Assembly: GCF_036088315.1 (NCBI RefSeq)
Contig: NZ_CP107996.1
Coordinates: 1 to 64,000 of the forward strand
Reading direction: 5' to 3'
DNA from: Streptomyces sp. NBC_00344
GTDB lineage: Bacteria > Actinomycetota > Actinomycetes > Streptomycetales > Streptomycetaceae
DNA length: 64,000 nucleotides
Made by a program: the position numbers and the translations under genes. Within the stretch, counting starts at the first letter, position 1, and each line of letters begins with the position of its first letter. The notes beneath the pieces were generated by a model. That model had not been told where the DNA came from and searched no databases. It worked only from the letters and a program-made list of their open reading frames with translations. This document shows positions 53,592 through 63,542 of the stretch, piece after piece.

Positions 53592-53670
53592 AGTGAGCGC
53601 AAGCGGTATGTGCGCGACCTGACGGACGAGCGGTGGGCGTTGATCGCGCCGGTGATCACCGCGTGTGTTC
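53592..53670 (+). pseudogene. N-terminal scrap of an IS5-type transposase
   Basis: SERKRYVRDLTDERWALIAP then VITAC matches the first 25 residues of IS5-type transposases (Y-x-x-D-L-T/S-D-x-x-W-x-L-I-x-P), then homology ends. Confidence 0.6.
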
Positions 53671-54179
53671 ACGACGAGCATCGCCATGGCGATGATGCCG
53701 GGTGCCCGGACCGACCTGGTACTGCCCGATCGGGCGGACCGGAGTCGCGCCAGAAGGAGCACGGCGAAGAACGTGACGAGCGGGGGTTGCCCGCACGCCT
53801 CATCGGTCGCCTGTTGCGACGCCGTGATGCCGTGACCGCCAGCGCCATGGCCGTTCCGACCATGACCGTGGCGTAGACCGCGACCAGCACCCTGACTGCA
53901 CACCGATCGACGGCTCTGGCGCCGCGGCGCGAGCCGGGTCCGGGCGGCGTGCGAGTCCGGGCGACGCAGAGGTCTTCACCCGGCTCGTCGCCCCTGCTCG
54001 GCGTCCCCGACCCCGGCTACGCCATCGTCACAGCCTGCCCTCGTGACTTCGACGTCCCCGCCCGGCGACACCGGCCCAGGGCCAGGGCCACCACCGGGTC
54101 AGCCGCACCAGCGCCGGCCGAACACAGCCACGCGCCCCCAGCGCCGGCAAGCCCCTTGTGGACGAATCATTGGTGTCGC
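53671..54179. other. Degenerate stretch
   Basis: Minus-strand frames near 53700-53890 contain hydrophobic stretches (VAVYATVMVGTAMALAVTAS) that may be a scrap of a membrane protein. No gene is supported up to the methyltransferase stop at 54180. Confidence 0.3.
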
Positions 54180-54968
54180 TCACTGTCGTTGGCCGGGGGC
54201 GTGGGTGACGCGGATCTTGGACTGGCCGTGCGGCAGTTCCTCCCAGTCGTCCATGAACCGGGCCACCAGGCCGTGCGTCTCCGCCAGGGCGATGAGCGTC
54301 TCGGTGCGGTAGTAGAAGTCTTCCCGCAGCACCTGGTGCTCCGTGCCCTCGGTGCGGTCGAAGGTGAAGTCGAACCAGCCACCTGGTGCCAGTAGCCGGC
54401 CGACGTTGGCCAGGCACTCCTCGATGACGGGGAGCGGGGAGTGGGAGAAGACGCTGTGCGCGTGCACCACGTCGAAGTGGTTCTCTGGCAGGAAGCGCAG
54501 GGTCAGGTCCTGCACCGGGGTGAGCGTGGGGAGGCGTTTCTGCAGCTCCATGCGCACCATCGTGTCCTGCGCAGCGGCAAGGATGTCGGGGGAGATGTCG
54601 ACGCCGTGGTAGTGCCCCGGCTCCAGGTGCCGGATGAACCGCCAGCCCGCGCGGAGGTTGCCGCACCCGATCTCCAGCATCCGGTGCTCGGGGCGCAGGC
54701 CATGGCCGAGCAGGTAGTCGAACTGCATCGCCCCAAGTGACAACCACCGTTCGTGGCTGCGGCTGCCGACCGCCGCGTCCGGGTCTGCGCGGGTGTCGGA
54801 GCGCATCACCGCTCGGTAGTACGAAACGTGGTCCGGCCAGCGGTGGCGCAGCCACGCGTCCCGGGCGGTACGGGCCATGTGGCGTGGCACCCGCTCGGGG
54901 TGGCGCAGTGCGTAGGCGATGCGGTGCCCGAGGGCGGCGCGGTTGACGGTGACGTTCTTGGCAGGCAC
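54180..54968 (-). CDS. Class I SAM-dependent methyltransferase
   Basis: A 262-aa enzyme. Motif I is MLEIGCGNLRAGWRFIRHLE, followed by the acidic GVDISPDI, then FDVVHAHSVFSHSPL and LLAPGGWFDFTFD. This is the UbiE/MenG-like fold with an N-terminal helical extension (residues 1-80) rich in Arg. The closest pattern is small-molecule or lipid methyltransferases; the substrate is unknown. Intact and single-gene. Confidence 0.88.
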   Translation of the reverse strand: MPAKNVTVNRAALGHRIAYALRHPERVPRHMARTARDAWLRHRWPDHVSYYRAVMRSDTRADPDAAVGSRSHERWLSLGAMQFDYLLGHGLRPEHRMLEIGCGNLRAGWRFIRHLEPGHYHGVDISPDILAAAQDTMVRMELQKRLPTLTPVQDLTLRFLPENHFDVVHAHSVFSHSPLPVIEECLANVGRLLAPGGWFDFTFDRTEGTEHQVLREDFYYRTETLIALAETHGLVARFMDDWEELPHGQSKIRVTHAPGQRQ

Positions 54969-55318
54969 GCGGAGCTTCTCCTCGTCGGTGCGGACGCGGC
55001 GGCCGTGACCGCCGCGCCTGGCTTGTCTGAATCCCAGCCTCGCCGTGTGGGCGGCTGCCCGAGGTGGCGAACCGGCTCGGATGTGGGGCCGGTTCGGGGG
55101 ATGCAGGTGTCAGCCGATTGGGGGTTGCGGCACCGCGTCGGGCACGCTGGGCACGTCGAATGCGTCGGAACACGTCAGAACGTCTGCGAGGAGAGGCCGG
55201 GTGTGGCGATGAGGAGGCCGTCGGTGTCGACGGATCAAGGGTCGTATCGGTCCTGTACAGCCGCAGAGGTCGCGCCCGACGTATCAGCCGCGCCGGCGGC
55301 GACTTTTAGGGGCGACCT
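54969..55318. other. Divergent intergenic region with hairpin
   Basis: Holds the promoters of the methyltransferase (left) and the sensor kinase (right). A hairpin at 55069-55095 (GAACCGGC/GCCGGTTC, 11-nt loop) lies between them. No gene is seen; frames here are open on several strands because of high GC. Confidence 0.45.
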
Positions 55319-56671
55319 GTGACGGCGGCGGCAGGAGGGCGGATCCCGGAGGCCGGCGAGCGGCGTGATCCGGACGGGCAGGCCGGTCCCGAAGGGCGGT
55401 TCGGCTTCCGCACACGGGCCGACCCCGACGGCCGATGGGTGACGGCGGTCATGCACGCCGCGTTCTTCGTGCTGCTGGGCTCCTCTCTCGCCCGCTTCCT
55501 GATCCGGTACCAGGGCGGCACCCGTATCGCATGGGTCGTCCCCCTGTTCGCCGTCTTCTCGCTGCTCTACGTCCTCGGCCGGTGGCTGGCACCCCCTCCG
55601 CGCCCCGGCGCCCGGCCCACCACCCGGCACCTGGCCTGGCTGGGCGCGGTGTCTGCCGTGTGGGTCCTCCTGCTCGCCCTCGCACCGAGCGCCACGTGGT
55701 GTGCGATGCCACTTCTGTTCGCCGGCCTGCACACGCTGCCCGTGCGGATCTCGGTGCCGGTGGTGGCGGGGCTCACCGCGCTGGTCGTCGCCTCCCAGGT
55801 GCGGGTGTCGCACGGCACGCTCAATCCCAATATGGTGCTCGCCCCGCCGGCCATTGCAGCGGTCGCCACAGCCGTTCTGGTCCATCTGCAGCGTCAGGCC
55901 GCCAGACAGCGCGTCCTGATCGACGACCTGATCCGCACCCGCCGCGACCTGTCAGCCACCGAGCGGCGGGCGGGCATCCTGGCGGAGCGGCAGCGACTGT
56001 CCACGGAGATCCACGACACCCTCGCGCAGAGCCTGTCGAGCCAGCAGATGCTGCTGCAGGCCGCGGAGCGCATCTGGCAGGCGAACCCGGGCGTGGCCCG
56101 CGAGCACATCAGGAAGACGGCCGAGATCACGTCCCGAAGCCTCACCGAGGCCCGCCGCTTCGTGCATGACCTGGCTCCGGCCGACCTCGCCGAGCAGACC
56201 CTGGCCGAGGCGTTGTGTGCGCTCGCGGAGCGCGAGAGCGGTGCGGGTCTGGCAGTGGACTTCCGGCTCGACGGCCCTCTTGGCCCACTGCCGCAACGGG
56301 TCGATGCGGCGCTGCTGCGCATCGCCCAGGGCGCGCTGGCCAATGTGCGCGAGCACGCCGCGGCGACGCAGGCCGCGCTGACCCTGACCTTCCTGGGCGA
56401 CCAGGTCTGCCTGGACATCGCCGACAACGGCCGCGGCTTCGACCTGACCGGTCCTCCCCCAACCCCCGGAGCTGACCAGGCACGCGGCCACGGGCTGCCG
56501 GCCATGCGTATCCGGGCGCGGCAGTCGGGCGGTGTACTCACCGTGGAATCCACGCCCGGCGAGGGCACCGTGGTGTCGGCGGCCGTTCCCCTCGCTTCCC
56601 CCGCCCCCGAGGCCCTCGCCCTCGTCGAGGGCGCCCCGGCCCCCGCCACCCCGAAGGAGACCGCCCCGTGA
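55319..56671 (+). CDS. Sensor histidine kinase (NarL-type partner)
   Basis: A 450-aa HisKA_3 kinase. Four or more membrane helices (about 42-62, 70-90, 105-135, 140-190) are followed by the phospho-acceptor helix LSTEIHDTLAQSLSSQQ with His232. Then comes a HATPase_c domain (RIAQGALANVREHAAATQAA, DNGRGFD, GHGLPAMRIRARQSGG). It starts at a GTG and its TGA overlaps the response-regulator GTG, a coupled two-component pair. The signal is unknown; there is no distinct extracellular domain, so it probably senses in or at the membrane. Confidence 0.9.
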   Translation: MTAAAGGRIPEAGERRDPDGQAGPEGRFGFRTRADPDGRWVTAVMHAAFFVLLGSSLARFLIRYQGGTRIAWVVPLFAVFSLLYVLGRWLAPPPRPGARPTTRHLAWLGAVSAVWVLLLALAPSATWCAMPLLFAGLHTLPVRISVPVVAGLTALVVASQVRVSHGTLNPNMVLAPPAIAAVATAVLVHLQRQAARQRVLIDDLIRTRRDLSATERRAGILAERQRLSTEIHDTLAQSLSSQQMLLQAAERIWQANPGVAREHIRKTAEITSRSLTEARRFVHDLAPADLAEQTLAEALCALAERESGAGLAVDFRLDGPLGPLPQRVDAALLRIAQGALANVREHAAATQAALTLTFLGDQVCLDIADNGRGFDLTGPPPTPGADQARGHGLPAMRIRARQSGGVLTVESTPGEGTVVSAAVPLASPAPEALALVEGAPAPATPKETAP

Positions 56672-57330
56672 GCCCACCAGAACCCTCCCCGCCGATTCGG
56701 CTGCTGCTGTGCGACGACCATGCCGTGGTGCGTGCCGGGCTGCGCGCTCTTCTGTCCGGCGCCGACGGCATCGAGGTGGTCGGTGAAGCGGGCAGCGGCG
56801 AGGAGGCCCTTGCCATGGCCGACCGCCTGCGCCCCGACGTCGTGCTGATGGACCTTCAGCTCGGTGACGGCATGGACGGTGTGACCGCCACCCGGCGCCT
56901 GTCGTCAGGGGGCGGGGACGGCACCGAGACGACGGGCCCGCGCGTGCTGGTACTCACCATGTTCGACACCGACGCCGACATCACCCGTGCCATTGAGGCA
57001 GGCGCCACCGGTTACCTGCTCAAGGCCGAACGGCCGGAGGAACTGTTCTCCGCGATCCGTAGCGCGGCGACCGGCCGCACCGCGCTGTCGCCACCCGTCG
57101 CCGACCGGGTGCTGGCCAGGATGCGCAGTCCGCGCCCCGCCCTCTCCGAGCGCGAGCGGGACATTCTCCAGCAGTTGGCGCGCGGTCTGGGCAACCGGGA
57201 GATCTCCCGTGCCCTGTTCATCAGCGAAGCCACGGTCAAAACCCACCTGGCACGGATGTACGGCAAGCTGGGTGTGCAGACCCGAGCGGGGGCGGTTGCG
57301 GTCGCCCAGGAGCAGCGATTGCTGCCGTGA
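56668..57330 (+). CDS. NarL/FixJ-family response regulator
   Basis: A 220-aa regulator. The receiver domain has D16-D17 (LCDDHAVVRAGLRAL), the phospho-acceptor Asp62 (VVLMDLQLGDGM), Thr (VLTMFDTD) and Lys (GYLLKAE). The LuxR HTH is LSERERDILQQLARGLGNRE and ISEATVKTHLARMYGKLGVQ. It starts at a GTG overlapping the kinase stop (GTGA), so it is co-translated. The target genes are not evident. Confidence 0.93.
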   Translation: MSPPEPSPPIRLLLCDDHAVVRAGLRALLSGADGIEVVGEAGSGEEALAMADRLRPDVVLMDLQLGDGMDGVTATRRLSSGGGDGTETTGPRVLVLTMFDTDADITRAIEAGATGYLLKAERPEELFSAIRSAATGRTALSPPVADRVLARMRSPRPALSERERDILQQLARGLGNREISRALFISEATVKTHLARMYGKLGVQTRAGAVAVAQEQRLLP

Positions 57331-57609
57331 CACCGGCTTCGTGTCCCCGGGACGACCTGGCGTACTGGTGAACCGTGCCCGGCCTGGAATCAACCCCAGC
57401 CCGGCATCGCCCGTGAGTGACCGAAGCGGGTGTGCCCCGACCGGCAACGACGCCCCCGCCGGTCCGGCCGCCAGTACCCGAAGTGCATCGGCGGTATGCC
57501 CGGTCAGGTCCAGCGGTTCCGCGGTGGGCTCACCGCCGGTCGCGGAACCGCGCTTTCACACTCCCTCGGGCAGTCCACGCCCGACCCCATGCCGTGCGGC
57601 AGGCAGAGT

Positions 57610-57882
57610 TCAGCCAAAAATGGTCCATGACGTGGTGCCGTTCACTGCCATGAGGACGGCGAGCAGCACGATGTCCGCGATACCGAGCCACAGACCGAGC
57701 AGTGCTCTGAAGCGGCGGGGCGTGTTGCGGTGCAGGGCCAGGGTGGCCAGGACGATGGCGCAAGGGCCGAGGAGGAAGTTAAGGACGAGGAGTCCGACGA
57801 GGCCGAGGACGAAGGAGGCGACGGCCATTCCCTCGGTGTCCCGCCTGCCGGTCTCCCGCCGCGGGGGCTCTGTCAGTCGCAT
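57610..57882 (-). CDS. DUF4190-type small membrane protein
   Basis: A 90-aa protein with two helices: GMAVASFVLGLVGLLVLNFL, then AIVLATLALHR with a G-L-W-L-G-I-A-D-I-V-L-L-A-V-L second segment. This is the DUF4190 pattern. The start is an ATG at 57882, with AAAGG upstream of it inside the end of the preceding small gene. Probably co-transcribed with the 54-aa membrane protein. Function unknown. Confidence 0.8.
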   Translation of the reverse strand: MRLTEPPRRETGRRDTEGMAVASFVLGLVGLLVLNFLLGPCAIVLATLALHRNTPRRFRALLGLWLGIADIVLLAVLMAVNGTTSWTIFG

Positions 57883-57886
57883 CACG

Positions 57887-58051
57887 TCACGCCTTTCGGG
57901 TTTGGCCGTGCTTACGCCGCTCGCGGACGGCGAACACGACCAGCCACAGAGTGATGGCGACGCCGACCACGAGGGTCACGGGCAGGGGAAGATAGGTGGC
58001 CGATCCGACCAGGACGGCCAGCACGAGTAAGGCCACGACAAGAAGAAGCAT
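57887..58051 (-). CDS. 54-residue two-helix membrane protein
   Basis: MLLLVVALLVLAVLVGSATY then LPVTLVVGVAITLWLVVFAV with a basic tail (RERRKHGQTRKA): two membrane segments joined by a short turn. It ends 4 bp before the DUF4190 gene and the pair forms a compact operon. The composition strongly favours a real small gene, but no family is recognised. Confidence 0.6.
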   Translation of the reverse strand: MLLLVVALLVLAVLVGSATYLPLPVTLVVGVAITLWLVVFAVRERRKHGQTRKA

Positions 58052-58063
58052 GTCTACTTCCGT

Positions 58064-58324
58064 TCACACGGGGGCATGGGCAACGCAGTAAGTCACCCCT
58101 TCACGGACATACAGACGCGGGTGCCCCAGCAGATCAACATCACACCCGCGGGCATGGCCGTAGAAGAACCGGTCCGCCGGCTGCCGCGCGGCAAGAGAGG
58201 GCGTCACCTCTCGTAGCCACCGAGCCAGTTCTTCCGCCTCGGGCCTATCCCGTCCAACGGGCCCGCCCGTCGTTCCGCAGCCACTCCCCTGCCCGCACTG
58301 TCCCCGGCTTTCCACTGCCTGCAA
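58064..58324 (-). CDS. Hypothetical protein
   Basis: An 86-codon frame with a TTG start in its longest form. The credible part is the C-terminal 65 residues (EAEELARWLREVTPSLAARQ, FFYGHARGCDVDLLGHPRLY, a final C-V-A-H-A-P-V). It is 13 bp upstream of the 54-aa membrane gene, so it may be the first gene of that operon. No family recognised. Confidence 0.4.
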   Translation of the reverse strand: MQAVESRGQCGQGSGCGTTGGPVGRDRPEAEELARWLREVTPSLAARQPADRFFYGHARGCDVDLLGHPRLYVREGVTYCVAHAPV

Positions 58325-59173
58325 GAAACACCAAAGCGGCCTGACGGGCGCTCAGATCACCGCGCACGCCCTCCTTCCACGCATCTCACACGCATGGCAG
58401 GTAACCGAAACGCGCGCCCGAAGCCGACTTGACCTGATCGCCATCCTCGCCACAGGCATGCTCGGCTTCCCCGCAGTCCGCCCCTCCCGATCACCCGTGG
58501 CGGACCATGGCACGACATGCGTTGACCATCCGGCACGGTCGGGAAAGCGTGCTGTCGGGGCCCTGTCGAGGAGGCCTGGCAAGGGCGTACGTCGCAAGCC
58601 TGGCGTCCCAGAAGGACGAGAAGAACTCCAGGGCTGCGATTTCTTTCGGCCGGGTCGGCGCTCGGGAGCCCGCGGAGTTCTGTGGCGACCCAGTCCGCAA
58701 TGGGCCTCGTCGTGGACCTGAGCGCCTCCACCCTCTTCTGTCCTGCTGCGCGGGTGCCCACACTGGTCCACGCCCCGAGCCCTGGGCGCCGCCTTCAATG
58801 GTCCGCGCCCCACGGATACTGCGGCCTGCCTCCGCTAACCGAGCTTGCCAAGAGCGCCCAGATCCCTTCCCGTCGCACGGCAAAGGCCCCGATGGCTCCG
58901 GCCTTTCCAGGAACAGCGTTTGTCGGCCAGTTCGCAAGTCAGTTGGCGATACCATCCGGCTCGTGCATGCGAGGGGAAATGACGGCAGGGTCGTGACTGC
59001 GAACGCGGGACCACTGCCGCCTCTGGCTGGCTGACGGAGGTCAGGTCGCGTACCCACGTGTGGTCGGCTGTGACGTCACGCGCGTGAGACATCCCTGGGG
59101 CGTAGAAAGTGCTCATCCGATAGCACAGAGAGCTCGTTCTGGCAGTTGATGTCGCGTGGCTGCCCGGGCCACG
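58325..59173. other. Degenerate stretch
   Basis: No intact gene. On the minus strand near 58700-58720 the reading PIADWVATELRGLPSADPAE resembles the VADWVATTLRRHLSADPTE of the DUF1524 nuclease remnant at 33364, so a further nuclease scrap is possible. The remainder, including 58800-59100, has no recognisable product. Confidence 0.35.
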
Positions 59174-59604
59174 ATGGCGGTGATGTACGCCGGCTTCGGC
59201 CTGACATGCGCGCTCAGCGGGACGCCGCTGCTCTACCTGGGCAGCAGGCCCGGACCCTCGGCGCTGGCCTGGGGGGCGTGGGGGCGAGGGCGCTGGCGGC
59301 CCTGGCCTGTGGTGCGGTGTCGCGGTACGGACTGCTGCCGGCGTTACGCGTGCTGCTGTGGATGGTCTGCGTCCCGGACGGCATCGCCGCGTTCGGCCTG
59401 CTGATGGACGTCACCTTGGAGTCCTGGGGCCTGGACGCCACGGTGCCGCTCGGCGCCTTGCTGCTGTGGGGCCTGGTCCGCCCGTGGGGCCAGGTCTTCC
59501 CACGCTGGACGCCACTGCAGCCGGGCCGGCACGTCCCCCGCTGGCTTCCTCTGGGCCCGGGCCCGGCGAGCGCAGCAGCCCTCTCGGATGGACCATGGTT
59601 ATAG
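59174..59604 (+). pseudogene. Small membrane protein, frameshifted
   Basis: MAVMYAGFGLTCALSGTPLL, YLGSRPGPSALAWG, then one frame over VGARALAALACGAVSRYGLL, VLLWMVCVPDGIAAFGLLMD and LGALLLWGLVRPWGQVFPRW. Four hydrophobic segments and a P-R-W end resemble an unnamed Streptomyces membrane family. The shift near 59275 is in a G-run and could be a sequence error. Confidence 0.6.
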
Positions 59605-59715
59605 GAAGCCGAACGGCCGAGAAGGGCAGCAGGGCCCGGCCGCGGTGGAGAGGTGCCGGGAAAGCGGTGACAGGGCCGTGCAGCCATCCGGAACGGGCCA
59701 GGCCCAGGAGGAGCG

Positions 59716-61539
59716 ATGAGTTCTGCCAGCAGCCCCCTGGAGCCAGAAACCTTGCGTGCTGTCTTCAACAGCGTGGAGGCAGGGCTGTACGTGATGGACG
59801 CCTCCGGACGTATCACTGCCTCCAACCCGTGCGCTCAGCGACTCGTGGGCCGATCCGAGGAGCAGACGCTCGGCCGCGATCTCCATGACCTGCTGCACCG
59901 TCAGGCGAACGGCAGCAAGCTTCCGCGCGGTGAGTGCCGGATGCTGGCGGTGCTGGAGAGCGGACAACCGACTCAGGGAAGCGACGAGTTCCTGGTCAAG
60001 GGCGACGGCACCTTGGTTCCGATCATCTGGGCGGCCGCCCCACTGTGGCGGGACGGCCGGGTGGACGGGGTGGTCTTGGTCCTCCACGACTTCACTCTGC
60101 ACCGCGAGGCCGCCGAGCAGACAGCGGCCCAGCTGGCGTGCCTGGAGGGGTTCACCGAGCGGCTGATCATGGTGTCGGAGGCTTCCGCGGTGCTCTCCAC
60201 CACCCTCGGCCTCCCCGAGATGCTGCACAGGCTGGTGCGTCTGCTGGTGCCAGATCTGGGTGACTGGGCGGTGGTGGACCGGCTCGTGCCGGGCGAGGCC
60301 GGAGAGATGCAGCGGATCGCCGTCCACGCCACGAACGGCACGGCCGAGGAACTGCTGGGGCCACTGCCACCGCTGCCCGAGGCCTCCTCATCGCTCCTGG
60401 TACGCGCGATGCACGGGGGCGAGCCCCTGCGGCTGGACGCCGATGAGCTCGCCGGGGAAGCGGATACGCCGCTCGCGCAAGCGCATCAGGAACTATTTCA
60501 TCGGCTCGGCGGGCACTCCGCCGTCGTTGTGCCACTGAGCGCCCGCAGGCAGGTTCTCGGTGCGCTGACCGTGGCCCGCACCGGGCAACTACCTCTGTAC
60601 ACCGACGCCGAGGTGACAGTGCTGGCGGACATCGGCCGGCGCGCCGGCCTGGTGATGGAAGGCGCCCAGCTGTACGACCAGCAGCGCCACGTCGCCGAGA
60701 CCATGCAGCGCCAGCTCCTCACCCCGCTGCCCCAAGTCGACCACTTGACGATGGCCGCCCGCTACCAGCCCGCCCAGGTGGCGGCCGAGATCGGCGGCGA
60801 CTGGTACGACGCCTTCATGCTGGCCGACGGCGTCATGACCATGGTCATCGGAGACGTGGTGGGGCATGACCTCCAGGCCGCAGCCCACATGGCCGAGGTC
60901 CGCAACATGCTGCGGGCCCTGGCCTGGGACCATCAGGAGCCCCCCAGCGTGATCATGCGCCGCCTGGACGAGGCGATGACCAACACCAGCGACGCCCCCA
61001 TGGCCACCGCCATCTTCGCCCGCATCGAAGGGCCCGAAGGAGGGCCTTGGCAGCTGCATTGGGTCAACGCCGGGCACCCCCCGCCACTGCTGGTTACCTC
61101 CGACGGGCATGCCCGCTTCCTGGAAGGCGGCCACGGCCCACTGCTGGGGATAAGCGCGACGTTGCACCTTGGCCTTTCCTGGCCCGACACCCGCGATGAC
61201 CTTCCGCCGCAGTCGACCCTCCTCTTCTACACCGACGGCCTCGTCGAAAGCCGCACCAATCCCATCGACACCGGGCTGGCCAGCCTACGACGCCATGCCG
61301 CCGCCCTGGCGCGCCGCGACGTCGAGGAATTCCTTGACGAACTCCTCGCCCGCATCGATCCCAGCGGCGACGACATCGCCCTGCTCGTCCTGCGCATCCC
61401 CCCTGCCGGAGCCGGCGCAGAGGGAGACGAGCAACCGGCGCCGCTCCGTCACGCGCACAGCCCGGCCACACCCGACCGTTCCGCTCCGGGTTCCCGCATC
61501 GAGGGCACCCCGATCAGAGACACCTCCGAGCCAACGTAG
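59716..61539 (+). CDS. PAS-GAF-SpoIIE phosphatase
   Basis: A 607-aa protein. The PAS domain spans about 12-130 (LRAVFNSVEAGLYVMDASGR, GEAGxxLxQ-like helices), the GAF domain about 160-325 (VVVPLSARRQVLGALTVART) and the PP2C phosphatase about 350-560 (AAEIGGDWYDAFMLADG, VIGDVVGHDLQAAAHMAEVR, TLLFYTDGLVESRTNPIDTG, GDDIALLVLRIP). Asp ligands for metal are intact. It is the only complete RsbU/SpoIIE enzyme in the window and likely tunes a partner-switching sigma pathway in response to a ligand or redox state. AGGAGG stands 6 nt before the ATG. Confidence 0.93.
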   Translation: MSSASSPLEPETLRAVFNSVEAGLYVMDASGRITASNPCAQRLVGRSEEQTLGRDLHDLLHRQANGSKLPRGECRMLAVLESGQPTQGSDEFLVKGDGTLVPIIWAAAPLWRDGRVDGVVLVLHDFTLHREAAEQTAAQLACLEGFTERLIMVSEASAVLSTTLGLPEMLHRLVRLLVPDLGDWAVVDRLVPGEAGEMQRIAVHATNGTAEELLGPLPPLPEASSSLLVRAMHGGEPLRLDADELAGEADTPLAQAHQELFHRLGGHSAVVVPLSARRQVLGALTVARTGQLPLYTDAEVTVLADIGRRAGLVMEGAQLYDQQRHVAETMQRQLLTPLPQVDHLTMAARYQPAQVAAEIGGDWYDAFMLADGVMTMVIGDVVGHDLQAAAHMAEVRNMLRALAWDHQEPPSVIMRRLDEAMTNTSDAPMATAIFARIEGPEGGPWQLHWVNAGHPPPLLVTSDGHARFLEGGHGPLLGISATLHLGLSWPDTRDDLPPQSTLLFYTDGLVESRTNPIDTGLASLRRHAAALARRDVEEFLDELLARIDPSGDDIALLVLRIPPAGAGAEGDEQPAPLRHAHSPATPDRSAPGSRIEGTPIRDTSEPT

Positions 61540-62618
61540 CGGACCCTTCGATCTTGGTGGACGGAAGTGGCATTCGCATGCTCCTGGTGAGCAGGCGGCG
61601 GGCGAACTCGCCCACGGCGACGCGCTCTGGGCATGCGGCCGGCAATCGGCCCCTTCCACCTGTCGGCCGGCCACCCGCTTGACGCAGGGACTGCTCGTGT
61701 TCCTTGCGGTGTCCGAGCTAACGGCTCGACGCGTAACAGCGGTCATCGGCGAGGTGGCGTGACGGAACTCGGCATCGATCGCTCACATCTCGAAGCCTGA
61801 GCTCTCGGCGAGTCCGAAGTTCCGGAACAGGGCAGCCGACCGTCGGACAGGACATGAAAAGCGCCGAAGTGGACCAGTCCGTGCGAGCTGACGTGCGCTT
61901 GGCTGAACGTCTGGGTCCGGGTCTGGTGATTGCGGAGCGCGGGGCGCGAGCGGGCTGCGAGGCGCGTGGCTTAGCCCGCGGCGTCGAGTAAGGGCAACGG
62001 CCCGTCCTCGGACCGCCCGGATGACGGGGCCAGGTTCGCCTCGGCGATCGCGTAGCGCAGACGGCCCCAGGGGGCGCCCTGCCGGAGTCGGCGACGCCTT
62101 CGAGTACGCAGTGGCCGGCGAGACCATGTGCCTGACAAACGTCGACGCTTGGTCGAGCCCTGGTCACTTCGCGCGATGGGTGGGGGTGTGGCCGAGGCGG
62201 CCGCAGGGCCGGTCGAGGGCGGGGCGGGACGGGGTGTTGCCGTGTACGCGTGGTGACGCGGAGTGGGAATCCGGGGGTGCTGGGGCCGGTGGTCTGTGAG
62301 CTCGGGCATAGGGTCCGCGTCACATAGGACGGTGCTTAGTAGGCCCCCGGCGGGGCTTGCCCCCTTGCCGCACAACCTCTCCACACCCCTGTCCCTTTTG
62401 TCACTATTTATGGTCGTAGGTCACACGATTGCCAGCGGCCGGGACCGTCTCGCAAGGTGTTGGACGTACCGGGGAGCCGAGCGCCGGATCGGGCAGAGCA
62501 CACCGCCCGCCATCCAGACACCGGCCCCACGACACGAACCAGGGCGCCAGCGCCTCACCCGTGTCGCCGACCCCCCAGTCGGCCTCCCCACGACGTCCCC
62601 GAATGGAGAGGTACCCGC
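61540..62618. other. Gene-poor interval before the transglycosylase
   Basis: No supported gene on either strand. Bases 62345-62370 have short G/C stems (GGGGC-TT-GCCCC). 62395-62425 is the most AT-rich spot (CTATTTATGG) and may be the promoter of the transglycosylase gene, leaving a leader of about 200 nt. No c-di-AMP-type riboswitch pattern was recognised in it. Confidence 0.45.
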
Positions 62619-63212
62619 ATGACCGCCACCACCCGCCGCACCCTGAACCTCCGCAAGACCTCCGCGGCCGGCCTCGCCGCCTCCGCCGCCGCGGCCTGCG
62701 CACTGACCCTGGCCCCGCACCCGGCCCACGCCGCCGAGCCCGTCCGCACCGCGCCCGTGTCGGCCTCCACCGTCACCGCCGCCCAGGTCGCCCAGCAGGC
62801 CGACCACGCCGAGAAGACCGCCGCCGTGAAGAAGACCTCCGGCGCCAAGCACACCGACGCCGTGACCGAGATCGTCAAGAGCACGAAATACGGCAACAAC
62901 CTCGACGGCTGGATCCGCGAGTCACTGGCCATCATGAAGGCCAAGCACATCCCCGGCAGCTACGACGGCCTGCACCGCAACATCATGCGCGAGTCCAGCG
63001 GCAACCCCAACGCCCAGAACAACTGGGACGTCAACGCCCAAAACGGCATCCCCTCCAAGGGCCTCCTCCAGGTGATCCAGCCCACCTTCGACACCTACCA
63101 CGTCAAGGGCACCAAGAACAGCCTCACCGACCCCGTCGCCAACATCGTCGCCGCAGCCAACTACGCCGCCGACAAATACGGCTCGATGGACAACGTCAAC
63201 TCCGCCTACTGA
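62619..63212 (+). CDS. Secreted lytic transglycosylase (SLT domain)
   Basis: A 197-aa protein. The signal peptide (MTATTRRTLNLRKTSAAGLA, a long Ala-rich core and A-H-A cleavage near 38) sends it outside. An SLT domain follows: GLHRNIMRESSGNPNAQNNW with the catalytic Glu of R-E-S-S-G-N-P, and SKGLLQVIQPTFDTYHVKGT. It cuts peptidoglycan glycan strands and fits the Streptomyces transglycosylases induced during growth and germination. GGAGAGG stands about 7 nt before the ATG, and a strong hairpin follows the gene. Confidence 0.93.
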   Translation: MTATTRRTLNLRKTSAAGLAASAAAACALTLAPHPAHAAEPVRTAPVSASTVTAAQVAQQADHAEKTAAVKKTSGAKHTDAVTEIVKSTKYGNNLDGWIRESLAIMKAKHIPGSYDGLHRNIMRESSGNPNAQNNWDVNAQNGIPSKGLLQVIQPTFDTYHVKGTKNSLTDPVANIVAAANYAADKYGSMDNVNSAY

Positions 63213-63294
63213 CCCAGCGGATCGACCACACACCCCACGACCACCTGAGTCCGTGGGACGGCCGGCTCCCCCAGGAACGGCAGGACTCAGGTCC

Positions 63295-63344
63295 CGGCAG
63301 GGGCTGGAACAGGTCCACCCACGAACCCACCCCAGCCCCTGCCG
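63295..63344. terminator. Strong inverted repeat downstream of the transglycosylase
   Basis: CGGCAGGGGCTGG and CCAGCCCCTGCCG form a perfect 13-bp stem with a 24-nt loop, 82 bp after the transglycosylase stop. A terminator, or a shared end with the convergent transporter gene, is likely. Confidence 0.7.
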
Positions 63345-63542
63345 TTCCCCCGCCGCTCGCACCCCGCACACTGCGACAGACCGCACCCACCGACCCGACA
63401 CAGATGGCTGCCGGCGCGGAGACCGGTGCCCTCGGGCTGCACAGAGGCACGATGCGGCGTCAGCTCCATCGCTCAGCCGAGGAGGAAGCGTCACCATGTC
63501 CAGGTCACCATGCGCCGCAGGCACCGGAGGCATACGGAGCGG

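Noticed and set aside
54969..55173. Minus-strand frame across the methyltransferase and its upstream region
   Set aside because: Out of frame with the true enzyme, Arg/Pro-rich noise.
62280..62618. c-di-AMP (ydaO-type) riboswitch before the transglycosylase
   Set aside because: Location is typical for Streptomyces muralytic genes, but the conserved core was not recognisable by eye.
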